Shown: positions 16,699-26,164 of the stretch, one piece after another
Layout: each line of letters begins with the position of its first letter
How positions within the stretch are numbered: position 1 is the first letter of the stretch
DNA from: Legionella_C sp963803545
GTDB taxonomy: Bacteria; Pseudomonadota; Gammaproteobacteria; Legionellales; Legionellaceae
Assembly (NCBI GenBank): GCA_963803545.1
Contig: CAWDMX010000004.1
Location: 558,001 to 622,000, forward strand
Direction: 5' to 3'
DNA length: 64,000 bases
Notes under the pieces: generated by a model
The model's input: the letters and a program-made list of their open reading frames with translations, nothing else
What the model was told of the DNA's origin: nothing
Database searches by the model: none
Translations under genes and position numbers: made by a program

Positions 16699-18936
16699 TT
16701 ATCCTTGTTTAACATCGTTGCCAATCTGTCTTCTCGCCTCAAAAACATTTGGAATTTGTTGTAATTTATTAAGCAGCTTTGATAAAGCACTCAAACCGTC
16801 TATTTCAACCGTTATAGTTAAGCAGGTCGTGTTTTCTTGTTTATTAATTTGCGTTTGTAAACTATAAACATGCGCTTTTTCATTGAGTAATAAGGTTGTG
16901 ATGTCTTTCAATAAGCCCGGTCGGTCAAAGGCTTTAACCCAAATATCAACAATATAATGATCGCGTGTTGCATTACCCCAGTTAACTTCGATAAAGCGTT
17001 GGCGTTGCTTCTCGCTGCTGTGAATAATGTTGGGGCAATCCGAGCGGTGGATGGAAACCCCGCGTCCAATCGTAATATACCCAATAATTGCATCACCAGG
17101 AATAGGCTGACAACACTTGGCCATGTTCGTTAGTAGGTTTCCTACACCGTATATATTTAAATCGGTTCCTTTAAACTCAGGAAGCGACGCCGGTTTTACA
17201 ATTGTTTTGATATCGGTTTCAAAGGTATCGGTGGGCGTCAGTCGATGCACAACTTGGCCAAGCTTGAGATCTCCTCTGCCTAACGAGGCGTACAAATCAT
17301 CAATTTTTTTGAAGTTTAGCGCGGTGGCAACATCGAGCAATTTATTACTTTTAACGCCTAAAGACTTCAATTCTTTGTCAAGGATGTCACGACCTTCGTT
17401 TTTATTTCTGTCAAAATCTTGCATTTTGAACCAATGCAGCACCTTTGCTTTGGCGCGCGTGGTTTTAAGATAGTTAAGATGCGGATTAATCCAATCTCGT
17501 GATGGGCGCTCATTTTTTCCGGTTAAAATCTCAATTCGGTCGCCTGTTTTTAAACAGTAGGTTAGCGGCACAATGCCGCCATTGATTTTAGCTCCACGAC
17601 AGCGATGTCCTATTTGACTGTGTACATGGTAGGCAAAATCAAGAGGAGTAACACCTTGGGGTAGATCTAAAATATCCCCGTCTGGCGTAAAAACGTAGAC
17701 GCGGTCTTCAAGAAATTCTGTTTCAATGGCCTCAGAAACGCCGTGGGTTAACGCCATTTCTTTATGCCAAGCCAAAACATCTCGTAGCCACTCAATTTTG
17801 CGCTCATGATTTTCTTTGGGACCAACGGAGCCTTCTTTATATTTCCAATGCGCAGCCACCCCACGCTCGGCTTGTTCATGCATTTGAAAAGTACGAATTT
17901 GCACTTCAAATGCAACAGCATTCGGTCCAATCACGGCCGTGTGGAGCGCTTGATACCCATTGGGTTTTCGATTAATGATGTAATCGTCAAACTCAGCGGG
18001 AATTTGCTGCCACAAGTTGTGCACCATCCCTAGCACTGCATAACATTGGTCAACAGTATCCACCAGTACTCGAACGGCTGTTGCATCGTAAATTTGATCG
18101 AGCGAAACATTTTTGCGCGTCATTTTTCGATGAATACTGTGAATATGTTTGGAGCGACCGTATACCGCAAAATGGGTAGCGCCCGTTAAGCGTATCTGTT
18201 GATTAAGTTCCTCAACAATTAACTCAACATTTTTATCGCGCTCTAAACGTTTAGACCGCAAGCCTTTGGCGATGGATTTATACGCGTCTGCTTGCAAGAA
18301 ACGAAAGGCTAAATCTTCCATTTCCCATTTCAAAGCACCAATACCTAAGCGGTTGGCGAGCGGGGCGTATAAATCCATTACTTCATGCGCTAACTGCTGC
18401 TGCATCGTTGCAGGTAGTTGTGCGGCGGTACGCAAGCTACACAAGCGCTCAGCCAATTTAATTAACACCACACGAACATCATCAACCATTGCCAAGAGCA
18501 TTTTTCGCACATTATCGGTCTGTAATTTATTTTGGAAAAGTCTGTTATTGGCTCTTACTGAATTAATGGTGTTGATAGCATTCATACGCTCAAGGCCAAT
18601 AACGAGCTTGGCAACGGGCGCACCTAACTGTTCCTCAATATCTTCTAACGATAAATCAGCGTAGAGCACACTGACGTGAACGATAGCTGCGGCAAGTGTG
18701 GTGTGATCCACCTCTAAATCGGCTAAAATGTCCGCGGTTGCAAGACCTTGTTGCAAACAAGAGACGCCTGTTTCCGTTGCGTGATCCGCGCAGGACAGTT
18801 GGCTTAAATTGCACGCGTTGCGGATTAGATTTAAGTCTTGAAAATACCCCTTTTCACCCAGTTGTTGCAGCCATTGTTCAACATCTATAGTTCCGTCGGC
18901 ATGGGCCCACGGTGTATTTTCTTTAACTTTAACCAT
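16699..18936 (-). CDS. relA: GTP pyrophosphokinase RelA, (p)ppGpp synthetase I
   Basis: It makes the stringent-response alarmone (p)ppGpp at stalled ribosomes. Domain order is a pseudo-hydrolase domain (about 40-190), the synthetase domain with VYGRSKHIHSIHRKM and RKPNGYQALHTAV, a TGS domain (VYVFTPDGDILDLPQG), a zinc-finger-like CCQPIPGD segment and a C-terminal ACT domain. The hydrolase HD motif is replaced by VHVSVLYAD, so the protein should be synthetase-only like E. coli RelA rather than SpoT. 745 residues match the family. It starts 6 bp after rlmD with GAGG inside the end of that gene, the same rlmD-relA order as in E. coli. In Legionella the alarmone controls the switch to transmission, which is relevant if this is a related parasite. 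Confidence 0.93.
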   Translation of the reverse strand: MVKVKENTPWAHADGTIDVEQWLQQLGEKGYFQDLNLIRNACNLSQLSCADHATETGVSCLQQGLATADILADLEVDHTTLAAAIVHVSVLYADLSLEDIEEQLGAPVAKLVIGLERMNAINTINSVRANNRLFQNKLQTDNVRKMLLAMVDDVRVVLIKLAERLCSLRTAAQLPATMQQQLAHEVMDLYAPLANRLGIGALKWEMEDLAFRFLQADAYKSIAKGLRSKRLERDKNVELIVEELNQQIRLTGATHFAVYGRSKHIHSIHRKMTRKNVSLDQIYDATAVRVLVDTVDQCYAVLGMVHNLWQQIPAEFDDYIINRKPNGYQALHTAVIGPNAVAFEVQIRTFQMHEQAERGVAAHWKYKEGSVGPKENHERKIEWLRDVLAWHKEMALTHGVSEAIETEFLEDRVYVFTPDGDILDLPQGVTPLDFAYHVHSQIGHRCRGAKINGGIVPLTYCLKTGDRIEILTGKNERPSRDWINPHLNYLKTTRAKAKVLHWFKMQDFDRNKNEGRDILDKELKSLGVKSNKLLDVATALNFKKIDDLYASLGRGDLKLGQVVHRLTPTDTFETDIKTIVKPASLPEFKGTDLNIYGVGNLLTNMAKCCQPIPGDAIIGYITIGRGVSIHRSDCPNIIHSSEKQRQRFIEVNWGNATRDHYIVDIWVKAFDRPGLLKDITTLLLNEKAHVYSLQTQINKQENTTCLTITVEIDGLSALSKLLNKLQQIPNVFEARRQIGNDVKQG

Positions 18937-18942
18937 AAAGTA

Positions 18943-20265
18943 TTAACCTCGTTGAAAAACCGCAATTGATTCTACATGCGCTGTATGAGGAAACATATCC
19001 ATAACTCCCGCACTTACCAAACAATATCCCTGTGCTACTAAAACAGCGCTGTCACGCGCCAGAGTTGCGGGGTTGCAAGAAACATAAACAATTCTACTAG
19101 GATTTAATTTGCCAATGTTTTCTACAATTTCTAAAGCACCCGAACGCGGTGGGTCAATTAATAGTTTCGTAAATTTGTAGTCACTCAGTATTTGTAAAGC
19201 ATCTTTTTTATCCAAGTCCGCACTAAAAAACTCGGTGTTGCTTAAACTGTTATCTTGCGCGTTCATTTGCGCGCGCAAAACCATTGCAACGCTGCCTTCA
19301 ACGCCTACAACTTTTGCGCAGCGTCGCGCTATTGGCAGCGAAAAGTTGCCCAGGCCGCAAAATAAATCCAGAACAATGTCTTCGCTGTTTAAATCGAGTA
19401 ATTCCATAGCATGACCGACCATTAGTCGGTTTAGTTCGGGATTAATTTGGGTGAAATCCGTAGGTTTAAAGCGATAGATTAACGACTCGTCCGGTAGCTC
19501 ATAGTGTAGGTAATCGGGTGCATCCGGCGGATAAAGCAGATGTACGGTTTGCGCATTACCCGGTTGCAGGTAGACATGAAAACCTGTTCGTGTACTAAAG
19601 TCCTGCAACAATCGTTGATCGCCATCCGTAAGCGGCGATAAATTTCTAAAAATTAACGCAATTAAGTCGTCCCCCGCTGCAACCTCGATTTGGGCAATAC
19701 AATGGCGGTCGTTAAATTGTTCAATTAAATGGCGTAAATTTTCTATTTCGGAACTAACACTACTGTTTAAAACCGCACACTGACTGATTTCTGCAATGTA
19801 ACGGGGGCTATTTTTTTCCCTGAAACCGACTAATGCTCGCTGTTTTTTTTCCACATAGCGAACACTCAACCGTGCTTTATAACGATAAGCCCAGCTCGGC
19901 CCAGCTAAAGCGGGTAAAACCACCTGAGGCTGAACATGACCAATTCGCTGAAGGCTATCGAGCAATAACTCTTGTTTAACATCAATTTGGGCGCTTTTGT
20001 CTAAATGCTGTAGGGAGCAACCGCCACACATCTGATAGTGTTCGCATACCGGTTCAGCTCGTTGAGGCGATGCGCTTATAACCGCCACAACCTTAGCTTC
20101 ATCAAAATCACTTTTACGCCGAAGGTATTGAAAATCAATCAATTCACCAGGTAATGCCCCTTGAATAAAGGTGGTTTTACCGTCTACTCGTGCTATTCCC
20201 CGTCCATCGTGGCTGAACTTTTCAACTGTTACACGAACCGGGGCATTATTATAAACTTTAGCCAT
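18943..20265 (-). CDS. rlmD: 23S rRNA (uracil1939-C5)-methyltransferase RlmD
   Basis: This is an SAM-dependent RNA m5U methyltransferase with an iron-sulfur cluster. An N-terminal TRAM domain (about 8-64) precedes the [4Fe-4S] ligands Cys74, Cys80 and Cys83 (CEHYQMCGGC), with the fourth probably in ISQCAVLN. The SAM motif is VLDLFCGLGNFSLP and the catalytic Cys lies in YVSCNPATLARD. 440 residues match E. coli RlmD (433). A good ribosome-binding site (AGGTAGGAAAG) precedes the ATG at 20265. It leads the operon with relA and the YfcH-like gene. Confidence 0.94.
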   Translation of the reverse strand: MAKVYNNAPVRVTVEKFSHDGRGIARVDGKTTFIQGALPGELIDFQYLRRKSDFDEAKVVAVISASPQRAEPVCEHYQMCGGCSLQHLDKSAQIDVKQELLLDSLQRIGHVQPQVVLPALAGPSWAYRYKARLSVRYVEKKQRALVGFREKNSPRYIAEISQCAVLNSSVSSEIENLRHLIEQFNDRHCIAQIEVAAGDDLIALIFRNLSPLTDGDQRLLQDFSTRTGFHVYLQPGNAQTVHLLYPPDAPDYLHYELPDESLIYRFKPTDFTQINPELNRLMVGHAMELLDLNSEDIVLDLFCGLGNFSLPIARRCAKVVGVEGSVAMVLRAQMNAQDNSLSNTEFFSADLDKKDALQILSDYKFTKLLIDPPRSGALEIVENIGKLNPSRIVYVSCNPATLARDSAVLVAQGYCLVSAGVMDMFPHTAHVESIAVFQRG

Positions 20266-20675
20266 GCTTTCCTACCTGGTTAAAAAACCCAGCAATTATA
20301 GCATGAAATTATAACGCTCCCTATGGATTAGCCTGTTGTTAATCAACTTGTTTTAGAAGGTAATTGGGTTGATAAAAACAAAATAATGGCGAAATCCATG
20401 CTATGGAGCAAGTTTTTAATTATTCTCTTAGCTACTTAAAATGGGTAAAAGATACCCAGTTAAGTTATGCTTTCAAAAAGAAAAACACGCTTTACTTGGA
20501 TGTTGATTTACCATCTTTAGAGGATATGCCTCATCAAATAGCTGAAATTGCATCAAGGCCAGCGATTTGGCTTAGTTGAGCGATAGGCCTATTTAAGGTC
20601 ATATATGATTAACCGAATGCCATTGATTGTATTTGAAATGAGTTTATTTTTACTAATTCCTTAGCGTACGTTTTC
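20266..20675. other. Intergenic region before the group II intron remnant
   Basis: About 410 bp holding the rlmD promoter side and one short open frame (20403-20579). I see no RNA gene or clear repeat. Confidence 0.4.
20403..20579 (+). CDS. Short open frame, possible gene remnant
   Basis: 58 codons starting MEQVFNYSLSYLKWVKDT and ending RPAIWLS. There is no Shine-Dalgarno sequence and I recognise no family. Its amino-acid make-up is protein-like (regular hydrophobics, few rare residues), so it may be the tail of a decayed gene next to the intron insertion. It could equally be chance. Confidence 0.2.
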   Translation: MEQVFNYSLSYLKWVKDTQLSYAFKKKNTLYLDVDLPSLEDMPHQIAEIASRPAIWLS

Positions 20676-21648
20676 GTGTGCGACACAAGGTCGCTTACTT
20701 GAGTTGTTCCCAAGGATGGAACTGCCCGTGCTACCGGGTAAACCTAGGGCCATGAATAAAGAGCTGGCCTGACAATGTAACAAAGCTTACTGGCGGGGCA
20801 TTAATTGTAAGAAGCATGCCTTCCTGATAATCACAAATCGGGTAAGTGCTAGGTAGTTGGTATGGTGAACCTATGTGAATCTGTATACAGACCGTCAGTA
20901 CTAAGGTGCGTAAGTGATTGATACGCATTATCCAAACGGAACTGACAGCAGGAAGGTGATGACGAAATGCACCTTCGTAGCCACTATTGCCGTCCGGTCA
21001 AAAGCAGGCACCTAACCCAACATCACTCAATAAGCAGAACGTGGTAACCCAGTATGGTTCCCTTTGGGTAGATTCACTGTGAAGTGAATGAATATCATGC
21101 TGATATAGGATGCTGGAAAAAGCGAAGGCTTGGTTGTAATGATCAAGATATAGGTTTAAACGTTACCTGACACGAAAGTGAGCCCACATCCAGCAGGTCT
21201 TTTATTGCAAGAGAGTTTGAATAATCAACAATATGAGGAAAAGCAAATGACAGCGACTTGTTTGACTGGTGCATCCTCGGCTAATGATCAATGGTCATCC
21301 ATAAAGTGGAAGGAAATTGAATCACAAGTATGTCGACTTCAAATGCGTATTGCAAAAGCGATTCGTGATAAGCGATACGGCAAAGCCAAAGCGCTGCAAT
21401 GGTTACTAACTCATTCACATTCAGCAAAGCTTCTGGTTATCAAGAAGGTAACTTCTAATGCTGGTAGCAGGACTTCCGGTGTGGACAAAGTCAGATGGAC
21501 TACTGCAGAGCAAAAGCTAAACGCCGTTAATCAGTTAACTCGACAAGGATATACTGCACAGCCACTGCGTCGTATTTATATCCCTAAAAGTAATGGTAAG
21601 AAGCGTCCGCTAGGAATCCCCGTAATGAGAGATAGAGCTATGCAGGCA
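20676..21648 (+). mobile_element. Group II intron, 5' part, truncated by an IS481 element
   Basis: The 5' boundary is placed at the GTGTGCGAC-like start (20676-20684), matching the GUGYG 5' consensus. About 560 nt of structured RNA sequence (domain I-IV region) precede an intron-encoded reverse transcriptase frame. The intron is cut at 21649 by the IS481 inverted repeat and its 3' part is absent on the far side, so domains V/VI are missing and it cannot splice. The exact 5' end needs a covariance model. Confidence 0.7.
21247..21648 (+). pseudogene. Group II intron reverse transcriptase/maturase, N-terminal fragment
   Basis: About 134 residues of an LtrA-type protein. The RT-0/RT-1 region is clear: RTSGVDKVRW, LRRIYIPKSNGKKRPLGIP and MRDRAMQ. 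The ATG at 21247 is preceded by GAGGAAAAG. The frame runs into the IS481 end and continues there as nonsense, so the catalytic YADD region, maturase and endonuclease domains are lost. Confidence 0.88.
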
Positions 21649-22850
21649 TGTAGTAGCTCAGACTTAATCGGACAGTTTCCCGTTTTTCAAAGGCGTCTGT
21701 CAGTTTAGATTTGGGCTAAATTTTTCTCCGCCCAAATCGATTTACCATCAATTAACGTGTCCTGAGGAGTTCGTCCACAGCACATCTTTCCTTGATGAGT
21801 GCGCGCATTATTATAATAATGAATCCATTCGTCCAGATCTTTTTGTAGCTCTTCCAGCGAGGAGTACAATTTTTTCCTAAATGTTATCTGATAAAACTCA
21901 TTTAAAATGGTTTTGTGAAATCGCTCGCAAATCCCATTTGTTTGAGGTGACATCGCTTTTGTCTTAGTATGGTCAATGTCATTAATCGCTAAATAGAGCT
22001 GATAATCATGTTGTTCGACTCGCCCACAATACTCTGTACCTCTATCCGTTAATATACGCAACATAGGTAGTTTATGCTCTTCGAAGAAAGGTAAAACCTT
22101 ATCGTTAAGGATATCTGCTGCAGTAATCGGGGTTTTAGTTGTATAGAGCTTAGCGAAAGCCACTTTGCTGTAAGTATCAACGAATGTTTGTTGGTAAATG
22201 CGTCCAACGCCTTTCAGATTCCCTACGTAAAAGCTATCTTGTGAACCAAGGTAACCAGGGTGTGCCGTTTCTATTTCCCCACAGGCCTCATCATCATGTT
22301 TTTTCTTCTCAAGAGCTGCAACTTGAGCATCATTGAGAATAATCCCATCATGAGCAATTTTATCCTCAAGGGCTTTTAATCGCTTTTTAAAATTTTCCAG
22401 ATTATTGCGTATCCAAATTGAGCGAACACCACTACCTGAAACGAATACACCTAACTTTCTTAGCTCATTACTTGTTCGATGCTGGCCATGGGCTGGTTGT
22501 TCAATCGTATAATTCAATACCGCTTGCTCAGTAACTTCATCAACACGATTCTTTATATTCGGTGCTCGGCGAGACTTGTTGATTAGGGCATCAATCCCTC
22601 CTTCCTCAACGAGCTCTTGATACCGATAGAATGTGTCGCGGGAGACGCCCATCACCTTGCAGGCTCTAGACACATTTCCTAATTCTTCCGCTAAATTTAA
22701 TAATCCCGCTTTATGTTTAATAATTGGGTTGTTAGTATGTAACATAGAGAGTTTCCTTTTTGTTTTGATTTTAAGATTCAGAACCTTTATCAAAACGGGT
22801 AACTCTCTTTCAGTCAAGAGCTAATGTCAGATCAAGTTGCGACTAATACA
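21649..22850 (-). mobile_element. IS481-family insertion sequence
   Basis: A 1202-bp element bounded by imperfect inverted repeats beginning TGTA-TAG and sharing ACTT-ATC-GACA (21649-21674 against 22825-22850). It carries one transposase gene on the minus strand. I find no clear target duplication: the left flank is group II intron and the right flank is an IS256 transposase, so a rearrangement through this element joined two unrelated sequences. Confidence 0.8.
21705..22745 (-). CDS. IS481-family transposase
   Basis: About 346 residues. An N-terminal HTH (SRACKVMGVSRDTFYRYQ) is followed by an HTH_32-type segment and an rve core with YQQTFVDTYSKVAFAKL, LTDRGTEYCG and TNGICERFHKT. The last is the DDE Glu. 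The start was set at the ATG at 22745 (MLHTNNPIIKHKAG), the usual start of this family, with AAGGAAA just upstream. A longer frame to 22817 has no ribosome-binding site. The gene looks intact and could move. Confidence 0.9.
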   Translation of the reverse strand: MLHTNNPIIKHKAGLLNLAEELGNVSRACKVMGVSRDTFYRYQELVEEGGIDALINKSRRAPNIKNRVDEVTEQAVLNYTIEQPAHGQHRTSNELRKLGVFVSGSGVRSIWIRNNLENFKKRLKALEDKIAHDGIILNDAQVAALEKKKHDDEACGEIETAHPGYLGSQDSFYVGNLKGVGRIYQQTFVDTYSKVAFAKLYTTKTPITAADILNDKVLPFFEEHKLPMLRILTDRGTEYCGRVEQHDYQLYLAINDIDHTKTKAMSPQTNGICERFHKTILNEFYQITFRKKLYSSLEELQKDLDEWIHYYNNARTHQGKMCCGRTPQDTLIDGKSIWAEKNLAQI

Positions 22851-23608
22851 ATTTAGATGTGCGATTAGATGCTTGGCGCAACCGCTCATTGCATGAGATG
22901 AAATACCCTTTTCTAGTCGTTGATGCACTTGTAGTAAAAGTTCGTCGTGATGGCGCTATTCGCCCAACGGGTGTTCTAATCGTTTATGGCATTAATGCAG
23001 ACGGGATACGTGAACCGCTGGATTTACTGGTGGCCAATAGCGAATCCGAGAGCAGTTGGAGCGAGATTTTTAAGCGGCTAAAGAGTCGCGGTTTGAATGG
23101 TCTTGAAATTGTAGTGTCTGATGATCACGCAGGTCTTGTAAACGCTGTGAAGCAACAGTTTCAAGGCGTGATATGGCAACGCTGCCAAACGCACTTTATG
23201 CGTAACATTTTAGGCCACAGCCCGCGCTATTTAAAACAAGACATCGCAAATGACGTCAAACTTATTTTTAAGGCGGAAAACAAAGCTGTGGCCAAACAAC
23301 TGGCACGAGAGACCATTGCCAGATATGAAGAAAAAGCATCTAAGGCGATGGATTGTCTTGAAAATGGCTTGGAGGATGGTATAGCCGCGCTTCATTTACC
23401 TCAGCGTTATCGGCAACGATTACGGACGTCCAATTTAGCCGAGAGAATGAATGAAGAAATTCGGCGTAGAGAGCGTGTAATACGTATTTTTCCCAACGAT
23501 GAAGCGGCAATGCGACTGATTGGGGCTTTGCTTGCTGAGAAATATGAAGAGTGGCAGGCTTCATCAAAATACTTTGATATGATGGAGTTTTGGCAATGGA
23601 AGATAGCG
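22851..23608 (+). pseudogene. IS256-family transposase, internal fragment
   Basis: A mutator-type transposase lacking its N terminus (cut by the IS481 end at 22850) and its C terminus (replaced by a dispersed repeat from 23609). Typical motifs are PFLVVDALVVKVR (first Asp), LEIVVSDDHAGLV (second Asp), WQRCQTHFMRN and RTSNLAERMNEEIRRRE (Glu region). A GTG at 22859 opens the frame but the coding match begins at the junction. It cannot be active. Confidence 0.85.
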
Positions 23609-23872
23609 TGTCGCTACCTCGTTATAAATTCTGGGACATCCGAGTCCCCAGAATTCACTCGCCAACGCGACAAGTATGCCTGCGGCGTCCTGGCCGTCCT
23701 GGCCCTCCTTAATTATAATCCCCTTTACGGGGATCATAATTTGCGCTCCCCAATGACTGACGCCTTTTCATATGCCTTATATTTTGCCTGCGGCAAAACA
23801 TCCGGCTCTAAGGCTACCAGGGACTACAGGCCTCGGTCTGCGACCTTCCTTGGTCTGCAGCGAATGAGCAGG
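23609..23872 (+). repeat. Dispersed repeat element, copy A
   Basis: About 260 bp that align with the reverse complement of 56181-56423 at roughly 80-85% over the best blocks, starting TGTCGCTACCTC. Shared blocks include AATTCACTCRCCAACGCGAC and TGACTGACGCCTTTTC. The last 56 bp also match 56593-56648. In one frame the copies encode ACRYL...MTDAFSY-L-F, and here that frame runs on from the IS256 fragment without a stop, reminiscent of the palindromic elements of Rickettsia. Confidence 0.75.
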
Positions 23873-24016
23873 AAGACGTGTCTATTCAGAACAAAGTAGT
23901 TTCAATTAACAGTTAATAATTTAACGGTGGGGGAATCGTGGATCTTTACAGCAACATTTGGACTTGACCAAAAAGTGTTCGTTCTAAGTTAAGCTTACCA
24001 ATGATTTTGATAAGTT

Positions 24017-24553
24017 TTATAAAGTTTTGGTGGTAATTGAAGCAATATTTTTATCTAGGAAGTAAAAATATAATTCTGGACTGATATTTTTATCAAAACC
24101 ATTTTCAACGATATAATATTGATTGTGTGCTGAACCAACTCCTTGTTCAGCAAGTGGGGCAAGAATACATAGATATTCTTTATTTTTAAAATCAATTTTG
24201 TACCATATTGCTCTTGGTGTAAATTCAACGCCCGGCTTAATCTCAGGGTTGATAGACCTATTATCAGCCAACTCAGGATCTATTTTTTTATCATTAATAA
24301 TTAAATAAAATTTACCGCTGCAAGTTAGGCTTCCATAAGTATGACTATTAAATTTAAGCTCGTATTGATCTATACAATTAACTAATGACTTATCTGCAGC
24401 GCTAGCATCATCTAGCTCTAACATCGTTAATTTATCATCATATGGTTTTCCATCCATACAAGTTCTTAAAATTTGAAAGGGTGGTGCAGCAAATACTGGT
24501 TGTATTAATCTAAGTATTCCTAATATCAATATAAATTTCTTAACTACCTGCAT
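24017..24553 (-). CDS. Small secreted protein of unknown function
   Basis: 178 residues. An N-terminal signal peptide (KK, then FILILGILRLIQPVFA, cleavage expected after VFA-A) points to export. The mature part has five Cys, among them CMDG, NCIDQY, TCSGKF and LCILAP, which could form disulfides. The ATG at 24553 was preferred over an upstream start because GAGGAG lies 6 bp before it and the signal peptide then begins at residue 1. The start overlaps the end of the decayed gene upstream by 10 bases, so the pair was translationally coupled. Family not recognised. Confidence 0.7.
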   Translation of the reverse strand: MQVVKKFILILGILRLIQPVFAAPPFQILRTCMDGKPYDDKLTMLELDDASAADKSLVNCIDQYELKFNSHTYGSLTCSGKFYLIINDKKIDPELADNRSINPEIKPGVEFTPRAIWYKIDFKNKEYLCILAPLAEQGVGSAHNQYYIVENGFDKNISPELYFYFLDKNIASITTKTL

Positions 24554-25055
24554 TGTATTGCTCCTCTTGCTTTTAGATAATTTTCGTCCAATTTCCAAAA
24601 TATGGTTTTGCCTTGAGCGGCAGTTGAGAGGTAAATGTTATCATAATGGCCACCTTTGCCTCCTTTCTTGCTAATATGTGGAGGTTCAGGTGCAGAAAAA
24701 ATATTATGTGAAGGATCTGAATAACGAAATCCTTTTCTATACTTATAATGTTTCACACCACTGGTTTTTAAATCATAACCATCCCAAAAACAACCACCAT
24801 TGGAATAATCTTCCCCATACTGTAAAGCATTTTCTGCAGCACTTTATGCTTTTTTAAAATGCCTTTCATCACCACACATTAGTTTTATAAAGCGTTCATT
24901 TCCATCATAGACAACATAAGAAAATCCACGATTTTTTTCACCAATTCATTCATGCTATTCAATCGTGCCGCATCACGCCGTCTAATTGATGCTGAAGCAA
25001 TGCCAGCCATTGCTTCATACACATTAGACCAATGTGATTCACCATAAGTTATAGC
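24544..25055 (-). pseudogene. Decayed gene upstream of the secreted protein gene
   Basis: Reading on the minus strand, a protein-like sequence runs YEAMAGIASASIRRRDAARL, then shifts frame to GEKNRGFSYVVYDGNERF, meets an in-frame TAA near 24845, and continues ALQYGEDYSNGGCFWDGYDL to its end ARGAIQCR. The 5' part is cut by the IS982 element. The C-terminal domain with FRYSDPSHNIFSAPEPPH is not a family I know. Its tight overlap with a downstream secreted protein resembles toxin-immunity layouts, but that is only a suggestion. Confidence 0.6.
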
Positions 25056-25056
25056 A

Positions 25057-26064
25057 ACCCCAGTTCGGAGTTTTATAGGTATTGAAAAAAGGAGCTGACG
25101 CTCTTAACATCCTGATTTTTCTCGTCTAAAAGGAATTTCCGGATGCTAAAAGAGAGTCAGCTGGTTTCTATTTTTTGCGAAATCGATGATTTTTGCAAGG
25201 AATTAGATAAAAATATGCCTCAACCACTATTAACAAGTCCTACAAAAGGTAAACGGGGTCCTGCTTGCTGCTTGTCAGTTAGCGAAATTATGACCATCCA
25301 AGTTCTATTCCAAATGGTTGGGTATCGAAATTTTAAACGTTTTATACTGGGTTTTTACAGGTCTATTGGAAACAGTATTTTCCTAAACTGCCTAGCTATC
25401 AGCGATTTATTGAGTTAATGAGTCGAGCGATTTTCCCGTTAACGTTGTTTTCTCAATGCAAGTGCGGGAGAAAAACGGGTATCTATTATATCGATGGAAG
25501 TTGTTTACCCGTTTGTCATTTAAAGCGCTCAAAACGCAATAAAGTGTTCAAGGAAATTGCAGCCTATGGCCGTACTTCTGTTGGTTGGTTTTTTGGTTTA
25601 AAAGTCCATGTGGTTATTAATCAGCTTGGGGAATTAATTGCCTTTAAGATAACCAGAGGTAATGTCAGCGACAGTGCTGTAGCTGGTTCTTTACTATCCG
25701 CTCTCAAGGGACTTGCTTTTGGTGACAAAGGGTATATCGGCAAAAAATTATTTGATGAGCTTTTCAAAAAAGGGTTGAAACTAATCACAAGAAAAAGAAA
25801 AAATATGAAGGAAAAATTGGTGTTGACCGGTTTTGAAAAGCAATTGTTAAATCAACGTAATTTAATCGAAACTGTCTTTGATTGTTTAAAACATAAATAT
25901 CATGTTTGGCATACACGGCATCGTTCAATGTTAAATGCAATGACTAATTTAATGGCTGCTCTAGCCGCTTATACTATCGAACCTTTGAATTTGTCTGCTT
26001 TTAAATTGCTCGAAAAACAGCAACACGTGATTGCTCCTGCAATCTGAAACTCCGAACTGGAGTT
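25057..26064 (+). mobile_element. IS982-family insertion sequence, frameshifted
   Basis: About 1.0 kb bounded by inverted repeats: AMCYCCAGTTCGGAGTTT-type ends, left at 25057-25074 and right at 26047-26064. The enclosed transposase gene is broken by a frameshift. I see no clear target duplication. It interrupts the decayed gene to its left. Confidence 0.8.
25143..26047 (+). pseudogene. IS982-family transposase, frameshifted
   Basis: Frame 1 (25143-25418) gives the N terminus with FCEIDDFCKELD. Near 25365 the match jumps by one base into the frame reading YWKQYFPKLPSYQRFIELM, which then continues to 26047. The catalytic part is otherwise well preserved: YYIDGSCLPVCH, GWFFGLKVHVVIN, AFGDKGYIGKKL and RNLIETVFDCLK. 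IS982 transposases are normally made from a single frame, so this copy is probably dead. Confidence 0.85.
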
Positions 26065-26110
26065 TTACTTAATTAATTTAATTATTGAATAGAGTACTTC
26101 GCAATTGATT

Positions 26111-26132
26111 TGTAAACAATATGTAGTTTACA
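26111..26132. promoter_or_regulatory. Palindromic operator candidate upstream of the LysR gene
   Basis: TGTAAAC, eight bases, GTTTACA: a perfect 7-bp dyad ending 32 bp before the chosen start codon. LysR-type regulators bind interrupted dyads of this kind (T-N11-A boxes) and often repress their own gene. Its place also argues that the start is downstream at 26165. Confidence 0.5.
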
Positions 26133-26164
26133 ATAGTACTTTATACATTTTGGGTGTAATTACA

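Noticed and set aside
16699..18936. SpoT rather than RelA
   Set aside because: The hydrolase HD motif is missing, and the gene sits directly after rlmD as relA does.
23612..23899. C-terminal 95 codons after the IS256 core as real transposase
   Set aside because: The sequence matches a non-coding dispersed repeat at 56181-56648 and not the end of any IS256 transposase.
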